Assembly (NCBI RefSeq): GCF_900167065.1
Contig: NZ_FUYA01000004.1
Location: forward strand, 62,001-126,000
Direction of reading: 5' to 3'
Length of the DNA: 64,000 bases
DNA from: Desulfobaculum bizertense DSM 18034
GTDB lineage: Bacteria; Desulfobacterota; Desulfovibrionia; Desulfovibrionales; Desulfovibrionaceae
The translations under genes were made by a program, and so were the position numbers. The notes under the pieces were generated by a model. That model had not been told where the DNA came from, searched no databases, and worked only from the letters and a program-made list of their open reading frames with translations. This document shows positions 36,670 through 45,684 of the stretch, piece after piece (position 1 is the stretch's first letter; the number at the start of each line of letters is the position of its first letter).

Positions 36670-36697
36670 GCCTCCTTATTCTTAAGGGGGCTTTTTT
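36670..36697 (+). terminator. Intrinsic terminator after the transaldolase gene
   Basis: GCCTCCTTA pairs with TAAGGGGGC (one G-T) around TTCT and is followed by TTTTTT. Confidence 0.9.
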
Positions 36698-37710
36698 ATT
36701 GATCTGCAGAAACGTGCTTCTAGCGAAAAGAGTAATGAAGAAGGCTTGTTTTTTCGAGTTGTTCTTAAAGTAGTTGTTAAAGAATAGAACTAAAAGCGTA
36801 AGTATACCAACGACTTAAGCAAAGCGCCAAGCAGAGTACCGGCCGACGTTTTTGCTCGAAGTCTTTCGTAAAACTGCTAGATATGAGTTTTTTGATAGTA
36901 GAAAACTCTCGATTTGTTGTGATCAGTTATGCGGTTGCTATAGATTAATGCCCTAATTAGAAAAAAGTGTGCAGATTTTAATATATGAGAAAGCCACTTA
37001 AGCGAGTACATTTTGGGGTTGGCTAGGGTGCCTAAAAAAATATCTAAGGCTTGAGCTTTTTTTTTGAGGCGCCTCAAGCAGAAACTTTTATAAGCGTATT
37101 TCTGAGTAGACGGTATCGGCGAGTAATAGCCTTTTGGGGCGCAAGTTTTTTAATAAATAGAGTTGCTAGTTCTGGTTAAGCGAATATTTTTTTGTTTAAA
37201 GGCGTAATATTCAAAAAGGATAAATTCCACAGGAAGGGGCTACGAAAAGAAAACTCCGTTTATTGTGGTTGTTGCCGTCTTGTTGAGGGGGCACAAGCAA
37301 AGCTAAGAAATAGAGTAATAACGCCGTGTGGATTTGAGCAAAAAAGCAGGATGATGAAGGGGGCGCTTGTCTCTCTAGCTGCGTATTTTCTCAGTGCGTT
37401 AGTTAAGAATGCTGAGGAAATTAGGACAAGGCAAAGGTGGATCCTTGGCGTGACGCTTTCTAAAAATTGTGTGTACGGCGATGGGAAGAAAATGGAATTA
37501 AGAGGTTTTAGCCAGGATATGATTGAAGAATATTTACGGGAACAAATAAGAGGTTCAGAGAATATGTGGGGAAAGCACATTTTGAGCTTTAATCTTATCC
37601 TGTCTGGGGCACCACGAGCACAGAGTTGATATTGTTAGGGCTTGCGAGTGAATTGGGCGGGATTTGTTGTTTTTGGTGGTTTTTTTTATATTTATATAAG
37701 TCTCATAATG

Positions 37711-37726
37711 TAAATTATGTTAACTT
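37711..37726 (-). repeat. Outlying copy of the AAGTTTACATAAT motif, one change
   Basis: The minus strand reads AAGTTAACATAATTTA, one base off the consensus. It lies beyond the decayed lysE. A further variant (GTTAACATAATTA) is at 39389-39401 on the same strand. These may be chance in AT-rich DNA. Confidence 0.35.
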
Positions 37727-37949
37727 TTATATAGAAAAATAATATGGACTCCCTTTTATTTCAAGGCGTTAAGTCCAAATTAATTTTTGTGAAACAAGTC
37801 TCTGAGAGAGTTCTTTAGCTTTTGCAAAGCTCCCCCATCAACCTGATGGCCGTCCTAAATATTTTTCTTGTATTTGGCAAGAAATTGCATCTTGTGTTTT
37901 GTCATTTGCTCGGATGTTTTTATCTGTGCCTCCAGCCGGCTTATATTTT

Positions 37950-38330
37950 ATTCCTTAGAGCTTTTAAGCCAATCCATGAATTAAGATTTGATTTTTTGTT
38001 TCGGATCTCTTTTCGTAAGAAAGGCAGCTTGAGGATTATTATTCCTAACTTAACGAAAGAAACCATGTTGTTGATGCTGTGAGTGCTCCTGCGCCAAAAA
38101 GATAACGCCCAAGCTCCTGGGAACTACCCACCAATCTCTGACCTTTAATCAAATGTGCGGGGTTTCAATAGGTAAAAAAGTAACTCTTTTCCCCCTTGAG
38201 TTTACTTGGCAATCTTCTGCAGCAAATTCGTATAGATATTTAAAGAATCATCAGTGCCCCACCCTTTTTTGTCTTAAAAGCTTTCTTAGGGGCTTATGCT
38301 GCGCTTTGTGTCGCATATTGGAAAAAGGTA
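37950..38330 (-). pseudogene. Decayed copy of the lysE exporter gene
   Basis: The minus strand is collinear with the middle and 3' part of the intact lysE at 19.4-20.0 kb. The best block, 38048-38135, matches 19780-19867 at roughly 90 percent by eye and covers the codons for GGQFPGDGRYLFGAGALTAS. Weaker stretches on both sides include TGTAACCTTTTT-like and GGGGTGGGGC-like segments. Frame shifts, gaps and the loss of about the first 70 codons make it non-functional. Together with the adjacent decayed lysR it mirrors the intact divergent pair. Confidence 0.75.
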
Positions 38331-38359
38331 TCTTCTGAGGGATGAAAAACAGAATTGGC

Positions 38360-38677
38360 TCTAAGGCATTCTGCCATTATGAGCAGGTCAGATTCTCCTT
38401 GAGGAAGAGACAATAAATCTAGAAGACCTCGCAACATGGGGGCTTGGAGGCGCAGCCACTAGCGCCACACAGCGAGTTCTGTTTGGATTTAGTTATGGAC
38501 AAGACCAAGAGCAGCTCAAACGCGGTGAAGATATGGGCTTGTATTGGGACTCATGAGGCGTCTATTCAGGGCGGTCATCCGGATTTTTTAGGAGTCATGC
38601 GCGCTATACCCTCGTGGCTATTCCTGATGCGGTTATTTTTAACAACAAAGATGATAGCCGTTTTTTTGGAAAACTAA
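38360..38677 (+). pseudogene. Decayed copy of the ArgP-type lysR gene
   Basis: The plus strand matches the intact gene at 18367-19260 in order: the codons for HYEQV, then ATWLLEAL, then the block QRVLFDLVMD, CIGTHET-IQGG and DFLGVMR, then VIFNN. There are several frame shifts, a gap of about 50 bases before the VIFNN part, and the helix-turn-helix third is gone. One frame still reads CIGTHEASIQGGHPDFLGVM without a stop, showing that decay is not extremely old. It points away from the decayed lysE, as in the intact locus. Confidence 0.85.
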
Positions 38678-38739
38678 GGTGCTTAGAGTGTTATATTTTT
38701 CTATGGAAGCATTTTTCATTTTCTTTTTAACTTTGTTAG

Positions 38740-38845
38740 CGAAAAGAATATATGACTCTGCATTGGCTTGTTTGGTTGAATTTTAGCTCGACACCATGCT
38801 TTTTAGCCCATCCGGGACCACTTTTGTAATTTTCTCGACGCAGCC
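38740..38845 (-). mobile_element. Remnant of an IS3-family transposase (OrfB)
   Basis: The minus strand codes for WAKKHGVELKF and, after a one-base frame shift, QPNKPMQS. These match the end of the IS3 OrfB integrase core (W-x-x-x-x-GVEL-F-x-QPGKPTQN). Only about 100 bp is recognisable; no inverted repeats or target duplication were found. It lies just behind the decayed lysR, so an insertion may have helped break this copy or made the duplication. Confidence 0.5.
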
Positions 38846-39714
38846 TGCCACAACACGCTAAGCGGCAATTTGATTTAAGTCACAAGTATTCCCCTCGCCT
38901 CGTCGTGGCAGGGAGAAATTCAGTAATTAAAACTTCTAATATCTGCCCCGGGGCGCCCGTCCGTCGTATATTCTGTACGTTGATAGGATCTCGTATGCGT
39001 GTCGTCATTCATAAAATCTGGGGATCCTCTGCTTGCTCCTTGGAAAGGAATTGTAAAAGGCAGCTCTGTTTATTTTGACTTATGTGTTGAGTGTAAGAGT
39101 AAGAAGTCATAGCTGCCTAATAAACGCAATGGGCACTTTTTAAGTGCGCGGCGTAAAGGATTGAATGAGCTCCCACCCTACTTTTGAATTTTTTAGTTTA
39201 TTAACTTTAGTTTTGTCAGGGCTTCCATTTTCTAATCGTTTGTCAAAAATGAATTAAATTCATTTTGTGCTTTTACAAAAAAAAACGATGAAGCGCCCTT
39301 CTGTACTATTGGATGGCTTTTTTTTTGACTTGTTGGTTTTTATGTTTGGCGTAAGCTTTTATGTGGATGCTGTTATTTTATCCTTACATAATTATGTTAA
39401 CATTAAATTATTCTAAAAAATTAAATATTAGGCAATATCCTGATAATATTACTTTTTATGAATTCTTTTTCCCCCATATTTATATCTGAGCCTACTAACG
39501 TAGCATGAATTGGCCTCGCAGAATGCTGCGTGTGTACTCGCTGAATACACTGGCAAAGTATATTCTAGTCGCGCCACTACGATTCGGATCGAAACCTCAA
39601 TGAATCTCTAATATTATAATAGTTATTAATCGCGAAATAAAATTAGCACTCTGTTTTTTCAAAACTTTTTTTAAAAATCCTCTACCCTTTTCTCTAATTT
39701 TATCTTTCTTATTT

Positions 39715-40115
39715 TAATTATGTAAACTTCAAATTCCACATTTTTTCTCATATCATTCTTTTCTACACTTCCCCAGAAAAAGCTTCTCTCCCCTTACTTT
39801 TCCACATAATAAGATATTACATTTTCAGACGTATAATTTTTTATTATGGCTCAATATACGCTATACAACGGTGATTACCAGCCTACAGCTTCTTTCTTTC
39901 ATCTCAATTGCGCCAATTGATGGACTAAAAACGCATATTCAAGAACAAAGAGAACAGACAAATTTCATTATTTTTTATTTCAATAAAAGTGTCCCCTCCT
40001 CCCCTTCAAAACTTTATGCAATCTTCCTCTTATTTTGATTATGTAAACTTTTTAAAAATATCTTTCCTCTCTTTCTTTGTCTCTCCCCCTCTCCCTCCTG
40101 AATTATGTCACCTTT
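39715..40115 (-). repeat. Array of three AAGTTTACATAAT motifs (right arm)
   Basis: On the minus strand the motif reads GAAGTTTACATAATTAA (core 39717-39723), AAAGTTTACATAATCAA (core 40038-40044) and the worn AAAGGTGACATAATTCA (core 40102-40108). Spacings are 321 and 64, against 314 and 65 in the left arm at 17.6-18.05 kb, in mirror order. Flanks also match: ATATTTT before, and CAAA-TAA-GAGG after, the middle copy in both arms. The order lysR-motif-motif-motif is kept, although the intervening DNA has diverged. Confidence 0.65.
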
Positions 40116-41043
40116 GCATCTTTTGTTCTTTCATTTTTACCAAATATATTAACTAGTATTGCTGCTTGTTCACACAGTTAATCCCAAAATTCAAACATAC
40201 TTCTCTAACCAGAGCTAAAACATGCTCTCCGGACAACAACCACATCACTTTCAAAAACTTCATAAAATCTGCACATCGAATTATCCACGGCTAAACGTAC
40301 AAACAGACACCCCTTTTGATCCCATGACATTCCCCTCTTTCCTCCAACTTTAAACACGACTCCTTGAGACATCTTCAATGGGCAGCTCTCTTGAAATACC
40401 CAGCGAATTCAAAATAATACCTCGGCCCCCTTTTGGGGTCGTCAAATATACATCCAAAGAACGTACTTAGCCAAGCCAGCCTCACCGATCCGTATCGAAG
40501 GAGCCTCCAAGTCCTTCCATCTCTGCTTTTGGGTTCCTCTTTTAAATAAATATCGTGCTAGACGCTTACGCATCACGAGTGCTCTATTCTTCTTATTTAT
40601 TGATAAATCCGTATTGCGAACACAACGCCCCCACACCAAAGACCGCCCTAAATCCAAAAATACAAAACCAAACATATCTCTTCATATGCCTGCCACGTTT
40701 TCCCTTTTAGATTGCCGCATAAAGATCAAAAAATATCTCTTCAAAAAGAACGCTCAAACACGAACAGACATAAAGTGACATCAATTGCCCACCCCACAAT
40801 TTCACAGGCAAGCCATGTGTAACATGGCTATATTTTTCTCATTCCTCCCCCACTCTTTATTAGAGAAAACTGCACGGCAATATACGAGAACGACAAGTGA
40901 TTTACGTAGAAATTTGAGAAGCTTCTCTTTGCATCTCAAATGCTTTCGTTGCTGCTGTTATAGTCCAAAAACATTTAAATGATTCTTATTTTCAAATAAT
41001 TGACAGACTTTGGAGCCTGTACCCCTCCAAGCACATCCCCACA

Positions 41044-41073
41044 AAAAAGCCACCCAAATAGCGCTTGGATGGC
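41044..41073 (-). terminator. Second terminator downstream of the LPS cluster
   Basis: The minus strand reads GCCATCCAA ... TTGGGTGGC followed by TTTTTT; nine pairs with one G-T. It backs up the stronger terminator at 41104-41139. Confidence 0.75.
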
Positions 41074-41103
41074 TTGGCTTAACCTCAAATACAGAACCCT
41101 CTG

Positions 41104-41139
41104 ATAAAAAAGCCAGAATCACATCAAAGCAATTCTGGC
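41104..41139 (-). terminator. Intrinsic terminator of the msbA-lpxL cluster
   Basis: The minus strand reads GCCAGAAT ... ATTCTGGC followed by a T-run, eight bases past the last gene's stop. Confidence 0.9.
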
Positions 41140-41146
41140 GACGTTT

Positions 41147-42070
41147 TTACTTTAGGCCCCGCTCTTCCAAAAATAACCCAGGAAATTCCCAATCTTTGGC
41201 CGGCTGCGTCTTCCAGCGCTTATGCATCCAGAACCACTGTTCAGGATACCGCTGAACAATGCGCTGAACCGCTCCCGTATAGAATTCACAGACCTTCTGA
41301 ATCCGCTCTTCCCGGCTTCCCGTCAGTTCTCTGGTGTCGAGCATCTCTTCGCAATGCACCTCAAAAGCGCCATTGCCATCTCGCAAAAGAAATACGGGAC
41401 AAACATACGCCTTAGATCGCAAGGCAAGCAAAGCTGGCCCCATATTTACAGCCGCAAAGTCGCGCAAAAAGGGAAGAAAAACAGCTTCAGAAGTGCTGCA
41501 ATTGTGGTCAACTAAAAAACCAACCATGCCCTTCTTACGCAAAACACGCAAAACTTTGAGCGCGACGTTACGATGATGGAAAATCTCAACATTTGGCTGC
41601 GTCCTCAGGCTCTTCATCACATTTGCCAAGGCATCGCCCCGGGGACGACGAACAACAACGGCCTTTGGAACATCATTGGACGCATACAGCTCAAGCATCC
41701 CGGTCAGCAGTTCCCAGGCTCCCATATGCGCTGTCGCCACAACAACAGGTGCATCTGCGGTGCGCACCCGTTCAAAAGCCTCCGGATCCGCAATTTTAAT
41801 CTTTTGATGGGCAAAACCCCAATCAACATCCCGAGATTTAAATATTTCAACAAAAGAACGCCCACTGTGCATAAAGCTCTCTCGAGCAATTCTCTCAGCC
41901 TCACCACGAGACACCTGAAGCTGATGCTCAACGGCCTCAGTCGCAAGCTCTCGGCGACTCTTCAGCACAGCCCACAAGAGCTTGCCTAGCCCAGCGCCAA
42001 GCCGCTCAACAGATTCAAAACTCAAACGTTGCCCCATCCGGGCTATCGCTTCAAGCGCAACTTCTTTCAT
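41147..42070 (-). CDS. Lipid A acyltransferase, LpxL/HtrB family
   Basis: Adds a secondary acyl chain to lipid A at the inner membrane. The 307 residues have the HX4E catalytic motif in TAHMGAWELL (about residue 113), an acceptor site around RPRGDALAN, and QWFWMHKRWKT near the end, typical of the lauroyl/myristoyl transferases. No strong N-terminal membrane helix is seen (MKEVALEAIARMGQRLSFESVERL is mildly hydrophobic). It is the last gene of a four-gene minus-strand cluster with msbA first, so it acts in making lipid A for export. Whether it is LpxL or LpxM type is undecided. Confidence 0.9.
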   Translation of the reverse strand: MKEVALEAIARMGQRLSFESVERLGAGLGKLLWAVLKSRRELATEAVEHQLQVSRGEAERIARESFMHSGRSFVEIFKSRDVDWGFAHQKIKIADPEAFERVRTADAPVVVATAHMGAWELLTGMLELYASNDVPKAVVVRRPRGDALANVMKSLRTQPNVEIFHHRNVALKVLRVLRKKGMVGFLVDHNCSTSEAVFLPFLRDFAAVNMGPALLALRSKAYVCPVFLLRDGNGAFEVHCEEMLDTRELTGSREERIQKVCEFYTGAVQRIVQRYPEQWFWMHKRWKTQPAKDWEFPGLFLEERGLK

Positions 42071-42074
42071 GGCC

Positions 42075-42998
42075 TTATATCCTCATTCCCGCGTAACATG
42101 CGCCTAAGATTGCGTGACTGTATAAAAAAATACGGCTTTGGAACCACAAAAGCTCTTTCTTCCGTCGAACTTCCAAGCGATTAATCAAATATTTGTTTGA
42201 AGCAGGGGTCACGGGGCCATTTTTAAGCGAAAAAGCAACTTCAACCGAGGTTTGCTTGACTGCTTCCAACGCTTCCGGAGCTACAGCTCCCCACGGCCAG
42301 CCTAACGATTTAACGCTTATATCTATTTTTTTGCTTAAACCGGTAACGCTCTGACTTATATTTTCTCTTACTCGTTTTTTGAAGCTACTTTTCGATTCAA
42401 ATTCATGCTTATCTGGTAAATACGCCTGTATTGAAAACTCAGGGTAAATTTCACTAAGCGTTTTTTCACTGCTGCGTCCTTCATGCGCCCAATGATCTGG
42501 ATGCCGAGCCTCTACTTGAGGATCTCCGGGGATCATCATATGTGTCATGGAATGTGAACCGATCTCAAACGTCCCATTTTCGACGATAGAACGAATTTCA
42601 GAGAGAGACATCCACGCTGACCTATCCCCTGATTGCAAAAAGCCTCTATGAGCCTCGTGAGCGATTATCTCAGTGTCTTGCCCCGGTTCATCCTCTGGGC
42701 GAATGCGATTGTTAATGACAAAAGAAACCCCGTGGAATCCCAAAGACTCAAAGTAGGGACTCACACGGGTATAGATATCACGGAAGCCATCATCAAAGGT
42801 AATGCACACAGAGGGAGCCTCCAGAGGCTTCCCCTCCAAAAAGGCTTTTAGCTCGCCAAGCGTCAGCGTTTGAACCCCTGCACTTTTGAGCCACTCCATT
42901 TGTGCCGTAAACTTCTTCCACGGCATCCCATTCCCGTCTATGTTATGATAACACAGTACAGGGACAGAACTTTTACCAAGTAGCTTAGCCCAGAGCAT
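42075..42998 (-). CDS. Polysaccharide deacetylase family protein
   Basis: A 307-residue NodB-type deacetylase. It has VPVLCYHNID near the N-terminus, the metal/catalytic motif TFDDGF and the His pair in GSHSMTHM. A longer insertion than usual (about residues 150-220, rich in charged residues) separates the later motifs, and the C-terminus ends in a hydrophobic stretch (LYSHAILGACYAG). It lies between an lpxL-like and a DUF374 gene, overlapping the latter by 14 bp. From context it may remove acetyl groups from a lipid A or core sugar; this is inference. Confidence 0.85.
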   Translation of the reverse strand: MLWAKLLGKSSVPVLCYHNIDGNGMPWKKFTAQMEWLKSAGVQTLTLGELKAFLEGKPLEAPSVCITFDDGFRDIYTRVSPYFESLGFHGVSFVINNRIRPEDEPGQDTEIIAHEAHRGFLQSGDRSAWMSLSEIRSIVENGTFEIGSHSMTHMMIPGDPQVEARHPDHWAHEGRSSEKTLSEIYPEFSIQAYLPDKHEFESKSSFKKRVRENISQSVTGLSKKIDISVKSLGWPWGAVAPEALEAVKQTSVEVAFSLKNGPVTPASNKYLINRLEVRRKKELLWFQSRIFLYSHAILGACYAGMRI

Positions 42999-43617
42999 TC
43001 ATCTTATCCTCAAATTTCTGAATTTCTGCAGCCAGAACTTCACCGCGCAACTTTTCCGTTGTCACCTCGTATGGTTCACCAAAAACAATACGACAACTCG
43101 AAAACGGGTGCGGCAAAATAAACTTGTCCCACGCTTTTTCAAAAACATAGGACCGCGACGGGAAAATACGCACTGGAACAAGCTTGGTCCGCGACTTTTG
43201 CGCCAAAAAGATAACACCTTCCTTGACTTTGTGACGAGGCCCTCGCGGGCCATCGACAGTCACAAAACCATTGCGATGCTCTTTTTTCATCAGACGGCAG
43301 GCTCCCATAAGAGCACGAACGCCACCACGGGAACTCGAACCTCTGGCAGTTGCAATTCCAACCCGATTTACAAGGCCCGCAGCTATTGCTCCATCTTCGC
43401 TCAAGCTCGCTATGCCAGCCCACTTCTTGCCCATCTGGTTCGCAGGAAAAGCAAAAAGCTCGTTATGCCAGCAGCCAACCGTCAAAAGATTCCCTTGTGC
43501 CCATTCTCTCTCCAAAGGCGCAACGTTTTCTAACGTAAAGCGAATAGTCAAACACCACAGGCGATAAACCCATGACATAGGATAAGACAGGAGAACAGGA
43601 TTGACTTTGAGCTTCAC
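42985..43617 (-). CDS. DUF374 lysophospholipid-acyltransferase-like protein
   Basis: A 210-residue member of the DUF374 group, a branch of the LPLAT acyltransferases. Seen: TVGCWHNELFAFP (the WHN motif in place of HX4D), SLSEDGAIAAGLV, RGSSSRGGVRAL and TVDGPRGPRHKVKEG. Members are often found in LPS clusters and are thought to acylate lipid A or a related lipid; in some relatives the gene sits next to kdtA. Its start overlaps the msbA stop by four bases (43614-43617) and its end overlaps the deacetylase gene. Confidence 0.88.
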   Translation of the reverse strand: MKLKVNPVLLSYPMSWVYRLWCLTIRFTLENVAPLEREWAQGNLLTVGCWHNELFAFPANQMGKKWAGIASLSEDGAIAAGLVNRVGIATARGSSSRGGVRALMGACRLMKKEHRNGFVTVDGPRGPRHKVKEGVIFLAQKSRTKLVPVRIFPSRSYVFEKAWDKFILPHPFSSCRIVFGEPYEVTTEKLRGEVLAAEIQKFEDKMNALG

Positions 43618-45425
43618 GCGCGTTCCTCCTCAGAATGAGCATGACTAGTAGGGGTTGCAGAATGATTCAAGGCATCTTCAAACTGAATCCTGTACAGACG
43701 GGCGTAGAGTTCGCAGCTTTCCAAAAGTTCCGCATGTGGTCCCTGCGCTATAATCTGGCCTTTATCCATAACCACAATCTTATCTGCATTCAAAATGGTC
43801 GACAGCCTATGAGCAATCACAATGCTCGTTCTGTTTTCCATCAGATTTTCAAGTGCAGCCTGTACCTTTCGCTCTGCCTGAGTGTCCAGCGCACTGGTGG
43901 CTTCATCCAGAATCAAAAGTGATGGATTTTTGTACAATGCTCTCGCAATTGTCAGACGCTGCTTCTGGCCGCCAGAAATCTTTGCCCCACGCTCACCCAA
44001 AACCGTATCATAGCCTTCCGGCAGACTTTGGATAAAGTCACTTGCGTAGGCCATTTCAACACAGGTTGCGATGCGCGCGTCATCAATTTCATCCTGCCCA
44101 TACGCAATATTCATCCGCACATCAGCATTAAACAGGAAGGTATCCTGACTGACAATGCCGATACTTTTTCGCAGTGACGAAAGCGTATACTCTTCGACAG
44201 CATCTCCATTAAAAAAGATCTGGCCTTTGGCCGGGGTATAGAAACGGGGAATCAAATTGACCAAAGTCGTCTTACCTGCGCCACTGGGACCAACAAGCGC
44301 GACCTTTTCTCCGGCATTGACTCTCAGCGTAATATCTTTCAGCGCAGGAACATCACTTCCAGGATAATACAGAGTGACTCCCTGCATATCCAAGGCTCGA
44401 AAATCTTCGGTCAGTTCCTTGTCACCCTCTTTCTCAACCGTATAATTCGGTGAATCCAAAATATCAAAAACTCGTTCAGCACCAGCAAGAGCGCGCTGGA
44501 TGTCCATGTTTGCACTATTCAGCTTTTTCACAGGCGCATACATCAGACCAACCGCAACAAGAAAAGAAAAAAACGCGCCAGGTGTCGTTCCACCAGAAAT
44601 AACCTGCGTTCCGCCGTACCACATAACAAACGCGGTTCCGACAGCTCCAACCAGATCCATCACGGGCGACGACAGCTCACTAAAAATAACCTCTTTCTGT
44701 GCAATGCGCACAAGCCGGTTATTCTCTTCTGCAAAATGCTGTGTTTCCCTGTCTTCATTGGCAAAGGCTTTGACGACCCGAATGCCACTAAAGATTTCCT
44801 GAAGGATAATATTGATGTCTGCAAGCTTGCTCTGATTCTTCCGGCCAATTTTCCTCAACTTTTTACCAAAATAAATGATGGGATAGACAGCAACAGGAAA
44901 CCCAATCAGCGCAATACTCGCCAAAAATGGCTGCTGATAAAAGGCAACCGCGATCAGGCCAAGCATTTCAAGTCCCTGCCGAATGAGCATGACAATAGAA
45001 GGCAAGCTGTTTCGAATCATGGCAACGTCCATAGTGATTCGAGACATCAAATTACCGACCTGCTGTTCCTCAAAGAACCCAACAGGCAGGTGCATCATCT
45101 TTCCATGCAGCTCATTCCGCAAAGTTTCGAGAACCTTGAGACCGCACATTCGCATTTCATAATTCTGAAGGTATCTAAAAATACCTTTCAACAAAAAAAC
45201 AACGACATACGCAAGGGGAATGACAACAAGCGCTTGAGCATTTCTGTTACCAAAAATATCATCAAACGCTGGCTTAACCAGATACGCAGCTGCGCCAGAA
45301 CAGGCGGCCACAATTGCCATAGAAACAATGGCAAGCAAAATTCGAAACTTATACGGCAGAAAATACCCAAGACAGCGCTTCAGAAGCGCCATACTCTTGG
45401 GGGACTGCGTCTTTTCTTTTCCCAC
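43614..45425 (-). CDS. msbA: Lipid A export ABC transporter MsbA
   Basis: Flips lipid A-core across the inner membrane. The 603 residues form a half-transporter: six membrane helices in the first 320 residues, then the ATPase with Walker A GPSGAGKTTL (about 380), Q-loop SQDTFLFN, signature ISGGQKQRL, Walker B LLILDEATSALD and the H-loop IAHRLST. It is first in the cluster with DUF374, deacetylase and lpxL-like genes, and this company supports lipid A rather than another substrate. The C-terminus is a short polar tail. Confidence 0.92.
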   Translation of the reverse strand: MGKEKTQSPKSMALLKRCLGYFLPYKFRILLAIVSMAIVAACSGAAAYLVKPAFDDIFGNRNAQALVVIPLAYVVVFLLKGIFRYLQNYEMRMCGLKVLETLRNELHGKMMHLPVGFFEEQQVGNLMSRITMDVAMIRNSLPSIVMLIRQGLEMLGLIAVAFYQQPFLASIALIGFPVAVYPIIYFGKKLRKIGRKNQSKLADINIILQEIFSGIRVVKAFANEDRETQHFAEENNRLVRIAQKEVIFSELSSPVMDLVGAVGTAFVMWYGGTQVISGGTTPGAFFSFLVAVGLMYAPVKKLNSANMDIQRALAGAERVFDILDSPNYTVEKEGDKELTEDFRALDMQGVTLYYPGSDVPALKDITLRVNAGEKVALVGPSGAGKTTLVNLIPRFYTPAKGQIFFNGDAVEEYTLSSLRKSIGIVSQDTFLFNADVRMNIAYGQDEIDDARIATCVEMAYASDFIQSLPEGYDTVLGERGAKISGGQKQRLTIARALYKNPSLLILDEATSALDTQAERKVQAALENLMENRTSIVIAHRLSTILNADKIVVMDKGQIIAQGPHAELLESCELYARLYRIQFEDALNHSATPTSHAHSEEERA

Positions 45426-45684
45426 GTAATTACTCCCCTTGGGATATATGGAATGGCCTGCCCTCAGTCAGGACAGGTCCAATATGTCTTATGACAAGCG
45501 ATTCTGATAAAAAAAACCAGGCCGTAAATCCAGTGAAAATTTTTGCAGAAAAACCAAACGGCTAGCCCTGCTTTTTTATCTTGTACCGTGTTTTTCTATC
45601 CACAGCACGAGAAATGATTCAAAATATCTATTTGACCCAAACAGGCAGAAAGGATTCCATGTTTTTCTTGAAGGAGATAATATT

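Larger units (their letters stand above)
36698..41103. other. 4.4-kb AT-rich gene desert with decayed genes
   Basis: No intact gene is supported here on either strand. Open frames at 37192-37629 and 40442-40675 have no ribosome binding site and resemble nothing. Recognisable relics are parts of lysE (about 37.95-38.33 kb, minus), lysR (38.36-38.68 kb, plus) and an IS3-type transposase (38.74-38.85 kb, minus). From about 39.6 to 40.1 kb the plus strand is pyrimidine-rich and carries the mirrored motif array. About 36.7-37.9 and 38.9-39.6 kb hold nothing I can name, apart from a perfect AGGCAGCT/AGCTGCCT inverted repeat at 39059-39118. Confidence 0.75.

Noticed and set aside
37192-37629. A 145-codon open frame (plus) in the gene desert
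   Set aside because: It needs a TTG start without a ribosome binding site, resembles no protein I know and lies in decaying DNA. Kept only as part of the desert description.
37822-38082. An 86-codon hydrophobic frame (plus) at the lysE relic
   Set aside because: It is the reverse strand of the decayed exporter gene, whose complement is naturally hydrophobic.
40442-40675. A 77-codon frame (minus) near the right end of the desert
   Set aside because: No ribosome binding site, no recognisable domain, unusual composition.
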